A DNA stretch of 33,916 nt, from positions 1-33,916 of the forward strand of contig PBNV01000042.1 of NCBI GenBank assembly GCA_002723345.1, written 5' to 3'. The stretch comes from Rhodospirillaceae bacterium. Its GTDB lineage: Bacteria > Pseudomonadota > Alphaproteobacteria > Rhodospirillales > UBA2165. This document shows, in pieces, positions 26,101 through 33,008 of this stretch. The position numbers and the translations under genes are program-made. Every line of letters starts with the position of its first letter. Within the stretch, counting starts at the first letter, position 1. The notes beneath the pieces are model-generated. The model ran no database searches. It was given only the letters and a program-made list of their open reading frames with translations, and was not told the DNA's origin.

Positions 26101-26643
26101 GTCGGAATCGAGCTCTATCATCAGATGCTGGAGGAGGCTGTGGCTGCGGCTAAATCCACGGATGATCATAGCGTTTTGGCAGAGGATCAATGGACGCCGC
26201 AAATGGACATTGGTCTGCCGGTCCTGATTCCCGAGGCGTATGTGCCAGACTTGGGGGTTCGACTAGCGCTCTACCGCCGGGCAGCTGGTCTACTCGACGC
26301 GACAGAGATTGAGGACTTTGCCGCGGAGCTTATTGACCGATTTGGTTCCTTACCATTGGAAGTAGATAATTTACTGGCTATCGTGGGGATTAAGCAACTC
26401 TGCCGGACCGCCAATGTTGCCAAGGTGGATGCTGGACCCAAGGGTGGCGTTATTACTTTTCGCAACAATCAAGTTATCAATCTTGAGGGATTGGTAGCTT
26501 TTATTACAACCCAGGCTGGAACAGCTAAACTCCGGCCCGACCATAAACTGGTGTTCATGCGGGCTTGGGACAAGGCAGCAGATCGCCTATCCGGTGTTCA
26601 ATATTTAATGCGACAACTGGCGGAGGTGGCCAGTAAGGTATAG
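23182..26643 (+). CDS. mfd: Transcription-repair coupling factor Mfd
   Basis: Mfd removes RNA polymerase stalled at DNA damage and recruits UvrA to start nucleotide excision repair. The protein is 1153 residues, normal length. The N-terminal UvrB-like module includes FPAWDCLPYDRVSP and EYALRGSIIDLFPPG. The RNA polymerase-interacting domain has GDLVVHAEHGIGRFEELATL. The RecG-like translocase has Walker A GDVGFGKTEVALRAAF, Walker B DEEQHFGVAHKE (most homologues have DEEQRFGV), ATPIPRTLQLAL, and QLYQLRGRIGRSKLRGYAYL. The TRG region DIRGAGNLLGDEQSGHI follows, then the regulatory C-terminal domain. It starts three bases after sdhE. Confidence 0.97.
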   Translation: MDGGEVVIGLPKSILYAGVPEGYDAVVTAEVAAQGEGRDVLFIVRDDKRLSEAVRALNFFAPDVHVLPFPAWDCLPYDRVSPRSDIIAQRIDTLTTLLERNTLGSRIVVATVAAVLQRVPEPRAFQGVSLSVSQTGGVPRERLVSFLDSNGYRRSDTVMEPGEYALRGSIIDLFPPGFEDPLRLDFFGEDLESIRSFEAVSQRTRRVMDAFKLKPVSELQLDEDAITRFRTGYRALFGMPKSDDPLYESISAGRSYMGVEHWMPLFQEALATLIDYVPKGTIVFDYQVAEARDARLTLIEDCFDARTDMAAKGLVFAETIYNPLPVDRLYVTGTEFDALLAKRAVIQFHPFAVPESAGAVEDKGGRPGKTFAGARAQADTHVFDALKTFAEDEVRAGRRVMLACQSEGSCDRLTGILREHGLSISSEPSDTAIQTVVLPLESGFTSPDVAVITEQDVWGERLQSRSRRRIKPENFIAEAAALHTGDLVVHAEHGIGRFEELATLDVAGAAHDCLTLIYHGGDKLFLPVEHIDVISRYGEEGSEARLDKLGGVAWQARKAKLKERIREMADQLITIAAARQLKAGEVFEPQAGTYDAFCAGFSFQETEDQLRSIDDVIRDLSAGRPMDRLICGDVGFGKTEVALRAAFVAAMEGQQVAVVVPTTLLARQHFRVFSQRFKDFPVRVAQLSRLVSQKDVNTTKAGLEDGTVDIVIGTHALLGKDIQFQRLGLLIIDEEQHFGVAHKESLKQLKTNVHVLTLTATPIPRTLQLALTGVRELSLITTPPVDRLAVRTFVTPKDPMVLREAINRERLRGGQIFYVCPRISDISHLETELSELVPELRIAVAHGQLPPVQLDNVMNAFYEGAYDLLLSTNIVESGLDLPSVNTIIIHRADRFGLAQLYQLRGRIGRSKLRGYAYLTLPQSQQVTSAAQKRLEVMQALDSLGAGFMLASHDLDIRGAGNLLGDEQSGHIKEVGIELYHQMLEEAVAAAKSTDDHSVLAEDQWTPQMDIGLPVLIPEAYVPDLGVRLALYRRAAGLLDATEIEDFAAELIDRFGSLPLEVDNLLAIVGIKQLCRTANVAKVDAGPKGGVITFRNNQVINLEGLVAFITTQAGTAKLRPDHKLVFMRAWDKAADRLSGVQYLMRQLAEVASKV

Positions 26644-26684
26644 GTCAGGCGTAAAGCGCACCACGCACCACGTTATTGTTCCTT

Positions 26685-27812
26685 TTACATATATTTAAAG
26701 GTGTTAATTGCCGATCTAAAATCGTTTAACCCTAGGTCGGCTCGGATGTCCTCAGTGATGTTCATCACGATGGAGTCGACTGGGATCCCGCAAGCGTTTG
26801 CAATCCTGTCATTTTTCGAGAAGTTGCCCGCGATAGCGGCTGCTCCTGAGACAGCGGCTGGACTTAACGTTAGAGCCAGGACGTCCCGGGCGGCGTCGAG
26901 TCGCTCACGGTCCGGGCCGATAACAGCTTCAGAGAACTCAAGGAGTGCGGCGCCTCCCGGTACGCCGCTCTCCTGCGTCGGATCCACGAGGGCTCTCAGG
27001 TTTATAGTCATATCTGTATCACGTCCACTCTCACGGAGGAACCGGGCATGGCCGGTGGTTCAGAAGAAGCACTCGTTGAGTGCGGAAACCCTACCGGCGA
27101 CGATCTCTGCTTGAGCACGACTTAATCCGTCATGATGTTGGTATTGGGGTTGCAGTATCTTACCCATTGGTAGGTATTGTACCTGCTCTTGTTCTACATG
27201 CATCCGAAGCTCATCTGGAACAAGGCTAAGACCTCGCACTATGTAAGGTTTGGGCTGTTTGCCATATAGCTCCTCTGCTTCCCGTCCGCCGTCCGGCGGA
27301 TTGGGAATGGTGGGCGGAAAGGCCTGTTCCTGAACGGCTGCTTGGGGCCGTTTCCGGCTGGGTAATCCCGGCTGAGGCTCGGGAAGGGGCCGCAGCGGCA
27401 CACCGATGCCGCGGGAGAAGACGTCGATGGCCGTGATGCGCGCGACAATGCCGACCATCTCGACAAACTCGGCATCGCTCAATCCACCTGCCAGTGCCTC
27501 ATCATAGGAGTCCTCAACAAATTCTTTAGGTGCTACCGTTAATTTGTGGATGACTTTTTTCGCGGCGTGGGGGAGGTCATTCTCATTGGGTGGACCCGGA
27601 TCATCTGGCGCTTCATAAATTCCAGCATCGATGCCGGCATCTCGGGTTTCTCTTGCAACGGCTAGGCGCTGGGCACCAGAGCCCCACGCGCCAGCCACAC
27701 CGAATTGGGCCAGTTGTTTCTCATGAACCGCCTCTAGGTCCTTTCGGACCGGATAAGCTGAGTCAGCATATAGCGCCAATATTAGACCGCTCCAGTGATT
27801 GTTGCAGGTCAT
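26685..27812 (-). CDS. AhpD/CMD-like protein with in-frame TGA: candidate CxxU selenoprotein
   Basis: Read through one TGA at 27062-27060, this is a single 375-residue protein. The N-terminal 250 residues show family features of large carboxymuconolactone decarboxylase/alkylhydroperoxidase-like proteins: NHWSGLILALYADSAYPVR, YDEALAGGLSDAEFVEMVGI, RPLPEPQPGLPSRKRP and RAQAEIVAGRVSALNECFF. The part after the TGA continues the same domain in the same frame: TTGHARFLRESG, then a helical C-terminus to residue 375. The TGA therefore replaces the second Cys of the redox motif Cys-x-x-Cys...His (Cys248, TGA 251, His255). Family knowledge says AhpD-like CxxC acts as a peroxidase-type redox centre. AhpD-like and CMD-domain selenoproteins with CxxU have been reported from marine metagenomes. 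A hairpin follows at SECIS distance. The alternative is a recent nonsense mutation. No Shine-Dalgarno is obvious at ATG 27812. It is divergent from an arylsulfotransferase-like gene. Confidence 0.8.
27023..27042 (-). promoter_or_regulatory. Candidate bacterial SECIS stem-loop after the in-frame TGA
   Basis: In the minus-strand message, GUUC-CUC pairs with GAG-U-GGAC, giving seven base pairs (one G-U) with a single bulged U on the 3' side. The five-base loop is CGUGA. The stem runs from base 18 to base 37 after the UGA, so the loop G is 26 bases from it. Bacterial SECIS elements usually place a short apical loop with an early G about 16-37 bases from the UGA. The shape fits, but it was folded by eye and has not been tested. 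A competing hairpin, ACCGG/CCGGU, lies closer to the UGA. Confidence 0.5.
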
Positions 27813-27918
27813 ATTGGGGGATTAAGGCGAAATCTGTCAATTGCTGCCGTTACCACCTGCTGCCTGGGAGCAGACTTTTCAAGGGAAAGTTCCATTGGTA
27901 AGGATACCAAATTGCAAT

Positions 27919-29577
27919 ATGAAATCACGTTCCGAGTGGAAAAATATGACCCTATTTACGGTGCCACCGGTGATCGAAAAAAATCCAAATGAAAATGTTC
28001 CGCTGGTGGCGCTTGTGAAATTTTCAACGACTGACCCAGTGACTACTAAGTTGACCATTGCGGATGGCCGAAAAATCCGGACGGTAACCTACGGCCTGGA
28101 TTACTACCCTGCCGTGGGGCTCCCTGTGATAGGCATTCGTGCGGACACGGAACACCAGATCATCGTTGAGGCAGGGGATTTGCCGGCGGTGACACTTTCC
28201 TACAAGACCCCGCCGCTGCCAGGTGACAGCGCAGAATGGCCCACTATAGACGTAAAGACCGTTAATTTATCCGAGATGGAGCCTGGGTATACCCTCTTGA
28301 GCGTGCGTCGCCGCGTTAATCAGCGGCAGCAATTTATGACGCCTGCGCAGGTTCAGTTCACTGTGCGATGGGGCATGCTTTTGATACTAGATGAAGAGGG
28401 TGTATGTGTCTGGTATTATATTTCGGATGCCCGGATTGCTGGGGTGCATCAGCTCGCCAATGGGAACCTTTTTTTCCATCATGTCGATTTTCGCTCAATT
28501 GAGATGGACATGTGCGGCAATATTGTCCGGACGTTTTATGCCACCGGTAGACCTGGAGGCGAGGTTGTCGGGGCTATCCCTATTGAGGCGGCTAGCCTTC
28601 ATCATCAGCCCCATCAAATGCCCAATGGGAATTTTCTTGCGATGACCGCGAATGCCCGTCACATTGAAAATTACTATACCAGTGAATCTGATCCGAATGC
28701 TCCTCGCGCCACTCAACCGGTTGTCGGTGATAATTTCGTCGAGTTCACTCCCGACGGAGAGATTGTCTGGAATTGGAACACTTTTGATCATTTGGATGTT
28801 TACCGCTGGTCCTATCATTTGATGGAGGTTTACTGGCACAACCGCGGATTTCCAGAGCATCTGGATTGGACACATGGAAATGGCATCACCTACGATGCGC
28901 GCGATGACAGCGTGATTGTCTCTCTACGTAACCAGGACGCGATCATCAAAATCGACAAACAGACGGGTGAAATTAAATGGATCTTGGGTGATCATGAGAA
29001 TTGGACAAGCCCCCAAAAAGAGAAGTTACTCGAGCCTACGCATAACCTCCGTTGGCATTACCATGGCCACAATCCAAGGGTGACGGTGGATGGTACGATC
29101 CTTATGTATGACAACGGAATCTGCCGAGCGCAGCCGTACGCGCCTCAAGCCGCACCCCATGAGTGTTTTGCCCGTGCGGTTGAATATGCCGTAGACGAGG
29201 AGAGTATGAAGGTAACGGAGGTGTGGACCTCCTCTGATGATAATGATCCAGAGAGGGTAATTTCCTGGGCAATGGGCGACGCGCATAGGCTCCCAAATAA
29301 CAATATGCTTATCATTGACTCAACCTGTTTGCCTTTGAGGGACCAGTTGACTCGAGCATGTCATATTGAGGATCTGACCTGGAATGAGTGGCTCAAGGCT
29401 GAGTATCATCCCAATGACATGCCCTTCTGGACGCGGATCCGAGAAATGAGAAGGGACGGCGATAAAAAAGTATTATTCGAGGCTCACTTGATTGATCCAA
29501 ATGACCTTGTTTCTTGGCAAACGTTTGGGGGTGCTCGTATCAGCTCACTCTATCCAACAGAAGCCGAGGAGCAGTGA
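27919..29577 (+). CDS. Arylsulfotransferase (ASST)-like protein 1, cytoplasmic
   Basis: This 552-residue protein resembles bacterial arylsulfate sulfotransferases, which fold as six-bladed propellers and move sulfate between phenols without PAPS. The family core is clear: HQPHQMPNGNFL, FTPDGEIVWNWNTFDHLDVY, then DWTHGNGITYDARDDSVIVS with His319 and Asn321, Arg337 in SLRNQD, KQTGEIKWILGDH, and His-rich WHYHGHN near 380. These match the catalytic His/His/Arg/His set known from the E. coli periplasmic enzyme. No signal peptide is seen from ATG 27919 or from ATG 27946, so it appears cytoplasmic, unlike the E. coli enzyme. It lies about 105 bases from the divergent AhpD-like gene and upstream of a tripartite transporter. 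Substrate unknown. Confidence 0.85.
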   Translation: MKSRSEWKNMTLFTVPPVIEKNPNENVPLVALVKFSTTDPVTTKLTIADGRKIRTVTYGLDYYPAVGLPVIGIRADTEHQIIVEAGDLPAVTLSYKTPPLPGDSAEWPTIDVKTVNLSEMEPGYTLLSVRRRVNQRQQFMTPAQVQFTVRWGMLLILDEEGVCVWYYISDARIAGVHQLANGNLFFHHVDFRSIEMDMCGNIVRTFYATGRPGGEVVGAIPIEAASLHHQPHQMPNGNFLAMTANARHIENYYTSESDPNAPRATQPVVGDNFVEFTPDGEIVWNWNTFDHLDVYRWSYHLMEVYWHNRGFPEHLDWTHGNGITYDARDDSVIVSLRNQDAIIKIDKQTGEIKWILGDHENWTSPQKEKLLEPTHNLRWHYHGHNPRVTVDGTILMYDNGICRAQPYAPQAAPHECFARAVEYAVDEESMKVTEVWTSSDDNDPERVISWAMGDAHRLPNNNMLIIDSTCLPLRDQLTRACHIEDLTWNEWLKAEYHPNDMPFWTRIREMRRDGDKKVLFEAHLIDPNDLVSWQTFGGARISSLYPTEAEEQ

Positions 29578-29761
29578 AAGCCCGTAATTTGCCGCTTGGA
29601 TCTCGGTAACTGCTAATTTTTTTCTAATCAGATCACAGGAAGTCTGTAATCCAGTCTTATTTGGGTAATGTGCTTGGATAACCTCTTAAATCGCGGTAGA
29701 TTTTAATCTCACGGGTCATCGATTTTATGACTAAATGCAACCCAAGTTACAGGAGCGCCTG

Positions 29762-30874
29762 ATGTTTTCTAGTTCTCTCAAATTTTTACTGTTGCTTGCG
29801 GGTGGAGCGTGTTTAGCGATGCTTTCTGCACCCCACGCTGCAACTGCCGCGAATTTCGCGGGAAAAACCATTGAGGTGATAGTGCCCTCTGGGGCCGGTG
29901 GTGGGCTAACTCGAAACGCTCGCAGATTCACGAAGAATTTTTCGAAGTATATTCCCGGTAATCCCAATGTTATTGTGAAAAATATTGTCGGTGGAGGGGG
30001 GCAGAAGGGTATCAACTACGTCTATAAAAAAGGAAAAAAAGACGGTACTCAGATATTATTTGGCCCCTTGAACCTAATCGGCATAAACATGGGTCTACCC
30101 GGTATACGTTACGAGCCGGCTAAATTTAAAATTCTTGGCACAGGTGGTGGCTTTCCCTTCATTACTATCGTCCGGTCCGATATCGGAGGCGGAATAAAGA
30201 AACGTGAGGATTTTGCGTCAAAAAGCGGGTTCGTGACTGGTGGACGCATCCCAGGCGGAAATTTGGGGCTTTTTAGCAGGATGCCTTTCTCTGTGTTGGG
30301 TATCGAGAACCGTTTCGTGATAGGTTACAAGAACCAACCGAAGTTGAAAGCGGCACTCATTCAAAATGAAATTCAGGCACTTTCCACCGGCAACCCCGGA
30401 TATTGGGCATTTTATGTCAATGATTTGATCAAAAAAGGTCAGGCAATTGCGTTGTTCCAACACCCCTCAATCGACGGCAAGACGGGTAAATTTCGCAAAC
30501 CAACCCACGTAAAAGGTGTTCCGTATTTTATCGATTATTACCGCAAAGTGAAGGGTGGAGAGCCCTCTGGCGATGCCTGGGAGGCCATGAAGTGGTTTTC
30601 GAGTTACATGATCTACACCATGTGGATGGTGATGCATCCTGACACCCCGGACAATATCACTTCCGTATTGAGAAAAGCCTTTACTGATAATTGGAATGAC
30701 CCGGCTACTCAGGCATCATTTATGAAGGGCAATAAGATGGCGCCAATAATTGTCAATGGCCCGGAAGCGCAGAAGCTAGCCTCAAATTTCAACAATATGC
30801 CTGCCGAGGCAAAAAATTATTTTGCTAAAGAGTTTGGGATTGCAAGAGCATCTAAGAAAAAGAAGAAAAAGTAG
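29762..30874 (+). CDS. tctC: Tripartite tricarboxylate transporter substrate-binding protein (TctC/Bug family)
   Basis: This is a periplasmic solute receptor for a TTT-type transporter. ATG 29762 has AGGAG nearby, and the product begins with a signal peptide (MFSSSLKFLLLLAGGACLAM, cleavage near SAPHAATAA). The mature protein starts with the family opening GKTIEVIVPSGAGGGLTRNARRF, and VIVKNIVGGGGQKGINYVYK forms the carboxylate-binding loop region. At 370 residues it is about 50 longer than most Bug proteins. It is unusually basic and ends in a six-lysine run. A terminator lies just downstream, before the permease gene, so binding protein is probably made in excess. The ligand is unknown and could be an organic acid or sulfonated compound. 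Confidence 0.87.
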   Translation: MFSSSLKFLLLLAGGACLAMLSAPHAATAANFAGKTIEVIVPSGAGGGLTRNARRFTKNFSKYIPGNPNVIVKNIVGGGGQKGINYVYKKGKKDGTQILFGPLNLIGINMGLPGIRYEPAKFKILGTGGGFPFITIVRSDIGGGIKKREDFASKSGFVTGGRIPGGNLGLFSRMPFSVLGIENRFVIGYKNQPKLKAALIQNEIQALSTGNPGYWAFYVNDLIKKGQAIALFQHPSIDGKTGKFRKPTHVKGVPYFIDYYRKVKGGEPSGDAWEAMKWFSSYMIYTMWMVMHPDTPDNITSVLRKAFTDNWNDPATQASFMKGNKMAPIIVNGPEAQKLASNFNNMPAEAKNYFAKEFGIARASKKKKKK

Positions 30875-30903
30875 CTGCTGGATTATATAATACGTCCTTG
30901 TAT

Positions 30904-30940
30904 AAAAGCGGTGGCGATGGAACTCGCCCCGCTTTTTTTT
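30904..30940 (+). terminator. Rho-independent terminator between tctC and the permease gene
   Basis: AAAAGCGG (30904-30911) pairs with CCGCTTTT (30929-30936). After a one-base bulge, an inner stem of GGCGA (30913-30917) pairs with TCGCC (30924-30928) around a six-base loop. Eight T residues follow the GC. This is a strong terminator for tctC. The permease start is only 23 bases beyond it, so permease expression depends on read-through or a second promoter. Confidence 0.85.
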
Positions 30941-30962
30941 AAATTGATTGGGGTTGCGAGGA

Positions 30963-33008
30963 ATGTCCGGTGCCGAGGTATTTGACGCGTTATTGACGGG
31001 ACTAACCTCTGTTCTGGCCTGGCCGGCTATCGGGTTCATGGTGTTGGGTGTCACCATAGGCATGTGGATGGGGGCTGTGCCTGGTCTTGGTGGCGTATTG
31101 GGCATGATCCTGCTGTTGCCCTTCACATTTGACATGGAACCGGTGAACGCCTTCGCCCTACTTCTTGGCCTCTTCGCCGTGACGTCGACTAGTGACACTA
31201 TCGCGTCCGTTATGCTGGGCATTCCGGGGACAGCAGCATCTCAGGCAACTATTTTGGATGGATACCCCTTGGCCCAGAAGGGGCAGGCGGCCCGCGCCTT
31301 TGGGGCGGCCTTCACAGTGTCTGCCTTCGGCGGCGTTTTTGGGGCAGCTGTTCTTGCCATCTCCTTACCGCTCATCACACCTATCATTACAGCGTTCAAG
31401 TCAGGCGAGATATTCATGCTGGCTATTTTGGGGCTTGCCATGGTGGGATCCTTAAGTGGAGGATCCATTACGAAGGGTGTCGCGGCTGCCCTTCTCGGTC
31501 TGTTGATATCTACCATTGGCTCCGCGCAAACCGTTGCCATCTACCGTTATACTTTTGACCAGGATTACTTGCTTGATGGTTTGCCCATTGTTCCCGTTGT
31601 GCTTGGCCTATTCGCGATACCAGAACTGATGGAACTAGCAACGAGGAACGTAAATATCTCTCGGGTTTCAAAAGAACAGGCTGAGGGAGGCGGCATGCTG
31701 GATGGTATCCGCGACGCGTTTAGGCACTGGTGGCTGGCAACACGCTGCGCCACAATTGGTACTTATATCGGAATATTGCCCGGGCTTGGCGCAGCTATTG
31801 TGGACTGGGTGGCTTATGGGCATGCGGTTCAATCTGCCAAAGACAAAAGTAAGTTTGGCAAGGGCGATATTCGCGGCGTTATTGCGCCAGAGGCTGCTAA
31901 TAATGCGATTAAAGGTGGCGCCCTCATTCCCACTATCGCGTTTGGTATCCCGGGCAGTCTCGGTATGGCCATTCTTTTGGGCGCACTTCTGCTTGTCGGT
32001 TTGCTTCCAGGACCAGACATGTTGACAACAGATTTACCGATAACTTTCGCCATGGTTTGGACCATAGTTATTGCTAATATTCTGGCTGCGATAGCCCTCA
32101 TGTTTCTTGCCAAATATGTTGCTAAGGTAGCATTCATCTCGGGGCATTTGATCGTTCCTGGGGTTATACTATTCATTTTTATGGGAGCCTGGTTAGCTGG
32201 CGGAACATCACTCGGCGCTTGGATCACTTGCCTAGTTTTTGGCATTTTGGGTTACCTCATGAAGGTGACAGGTTGGGCGCGTCCACCACTCGTACTTGGC
32301 CTGATCCTTGGTGGAATTTCAGAGAACCGCTTCCAACTTGCCACACTTGCCGAGGGCAGTTACGCATGGCTTTCCCGGCCTATCGTGCTCGTTATCGTAT
32401 GTTTGATTGTGCTCACAATTTTTTTGGCTGCGCGAGGGATTGTCAAAAACCGCCAGACAAAAGACACACAAGAAGCAGGTGAGGGAAGGGGGTTCAATCC
32501 GGTCGTATCCCTGCCGTTCTCTATTATTGTGCTTTGTGTATTTGTTGGTTCTGTTTACATAGCCGCAGATTGGGATATTCGTGTTAGCCAATTTCCCCTC
32601 GCGGTTGGCGTGCCAGGTGCTTTATTGGCACTACTGGCTATTTATATTGATGGTAAAGCGCTCAGTCGCGCCCGCATTAACGCCTCGGACCGGCTCTCGG
32701 TGCTCAAAGAAGCATCTCAACAGGCTGTCTTGCCAAAATCGATGAAATTTATTTCAGCCATAATAGGCATGATCCTGGTTACGCTATTCGTTGGTCAAAA
32801 GATTGCTGTTCCACTTTTTATATTTTTGTATTTGATGCTTTGGGCCAAGCGCTCGGTCTCTGTTAGTTTTTTGTATACCAGTTTGGCCTGGTTTTTCCTG
32901 GTTTTGTTTTACGACCGGATCATACATATGCAATTTCACCAACCTTATCTTGCCTCAGCTATAGAAGCCATTTTGCCTGACTTCATTCCAATCTGGATTT
33001 TGCTTTAA
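30963..33008 (+). CDS. tctA: Tripartite tricarboxylate transporter permease, TctA fused to TctB-like domain
   Basis: This 681-residue membrane protein forms the transport channel of the TTT system. Residues 1 to about 500 are TctA-like: GMWMGAVPGLGGVLGMILLL, TSTSDTIASVMLGIPGTAAS, and the second repeat GILPGLGAAIVDWVAYGHAV with IAPEAANNAIKGGALIP. TctA alone is usually near 500 residues. The extra 160-170 residues contain four hydrophobic segments (SLPFSIIVLCVFVGSVYIAA, VGVPGALLALLAIYI, FISAIIGMILVTLFVG, FLYTSLAWFFLVLFY), the pattern of the small subunit TctB, so I read a fusion. No separate tctB is present. ATG 30963 is preferred over an in-frame TTG at 30948. The stop shares one base with the next gene's ATG. 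Confidence 0.9.
   Translation: MSGAEVFDALLTGLTSVLAWPAIGFMVLGVTIGMWMGAVPGLGGVLGMILLLPFTFDMEPVNAFALLLGLFAVTSTSDTIASVMLGIPGTAASQATILDGYPLAQKGQAARAFGAAFTVSAFGGVFGAAVLAISLPLITPIITAFKSGEIFMLAILGLAMVGSLSGGSITKGVAAALLGLLISTIGSAQTVAIYRYTFDQDYLLDGLPIVPVVLGLFAIPELMELATRNVNISRVSKEQAEGGGMLDGIRDAFRHWWLATRCATIGTYIGILPGLGAAIVDWVAYGHAVQSAKDKSKFGKGDIRGVIAPEAANNAIKGGALIPTIAFGIPGSLGMAILLGALLLVGLLPGPDMLTTDLPITFAMVWTIVIANILAAIALMFLAKYVAKVAFISGHLIVPGVILFIFMGAWLAGGTSLGAWITCLVFGILGYLMKVTGWARPPLVLGLILGGISENRFQLATLAEGSYAWLSRPIVLVIVCLIVLTIFLAARGIVKNRQTKDTQEAGEGRGFNPVVSLPFSIIVLCVFVGSVYIAADWDIRVSQFPLAVGVPGALLALLAIYIDGKALSRARINASDRLSVLKEASQQAVLPKSMKFISAIIGMILVTLFVGQKIAVPLFIFLYLMLWAKRSVSVSFLYTSLAWFFLVLFYDRIIHMQFHQPYLASAIEAILPDFIPIWILL

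Noticed and set aside
26685..27812. Two separate genes (250 and 108 residues) or a decayed pseudogene
   Set aside because: Both parts are in one frame, family-like sequence continues directly across the TGA, and the TGA sits at a redox Cys codon. A nonsense mutation remains possible and is stated as the alternative.
28495..28875. Open frame antisense to the first arylsulfotransferase-like gene
   Set aside because: It is fully inside a gene with clear family motifs on the other strand.
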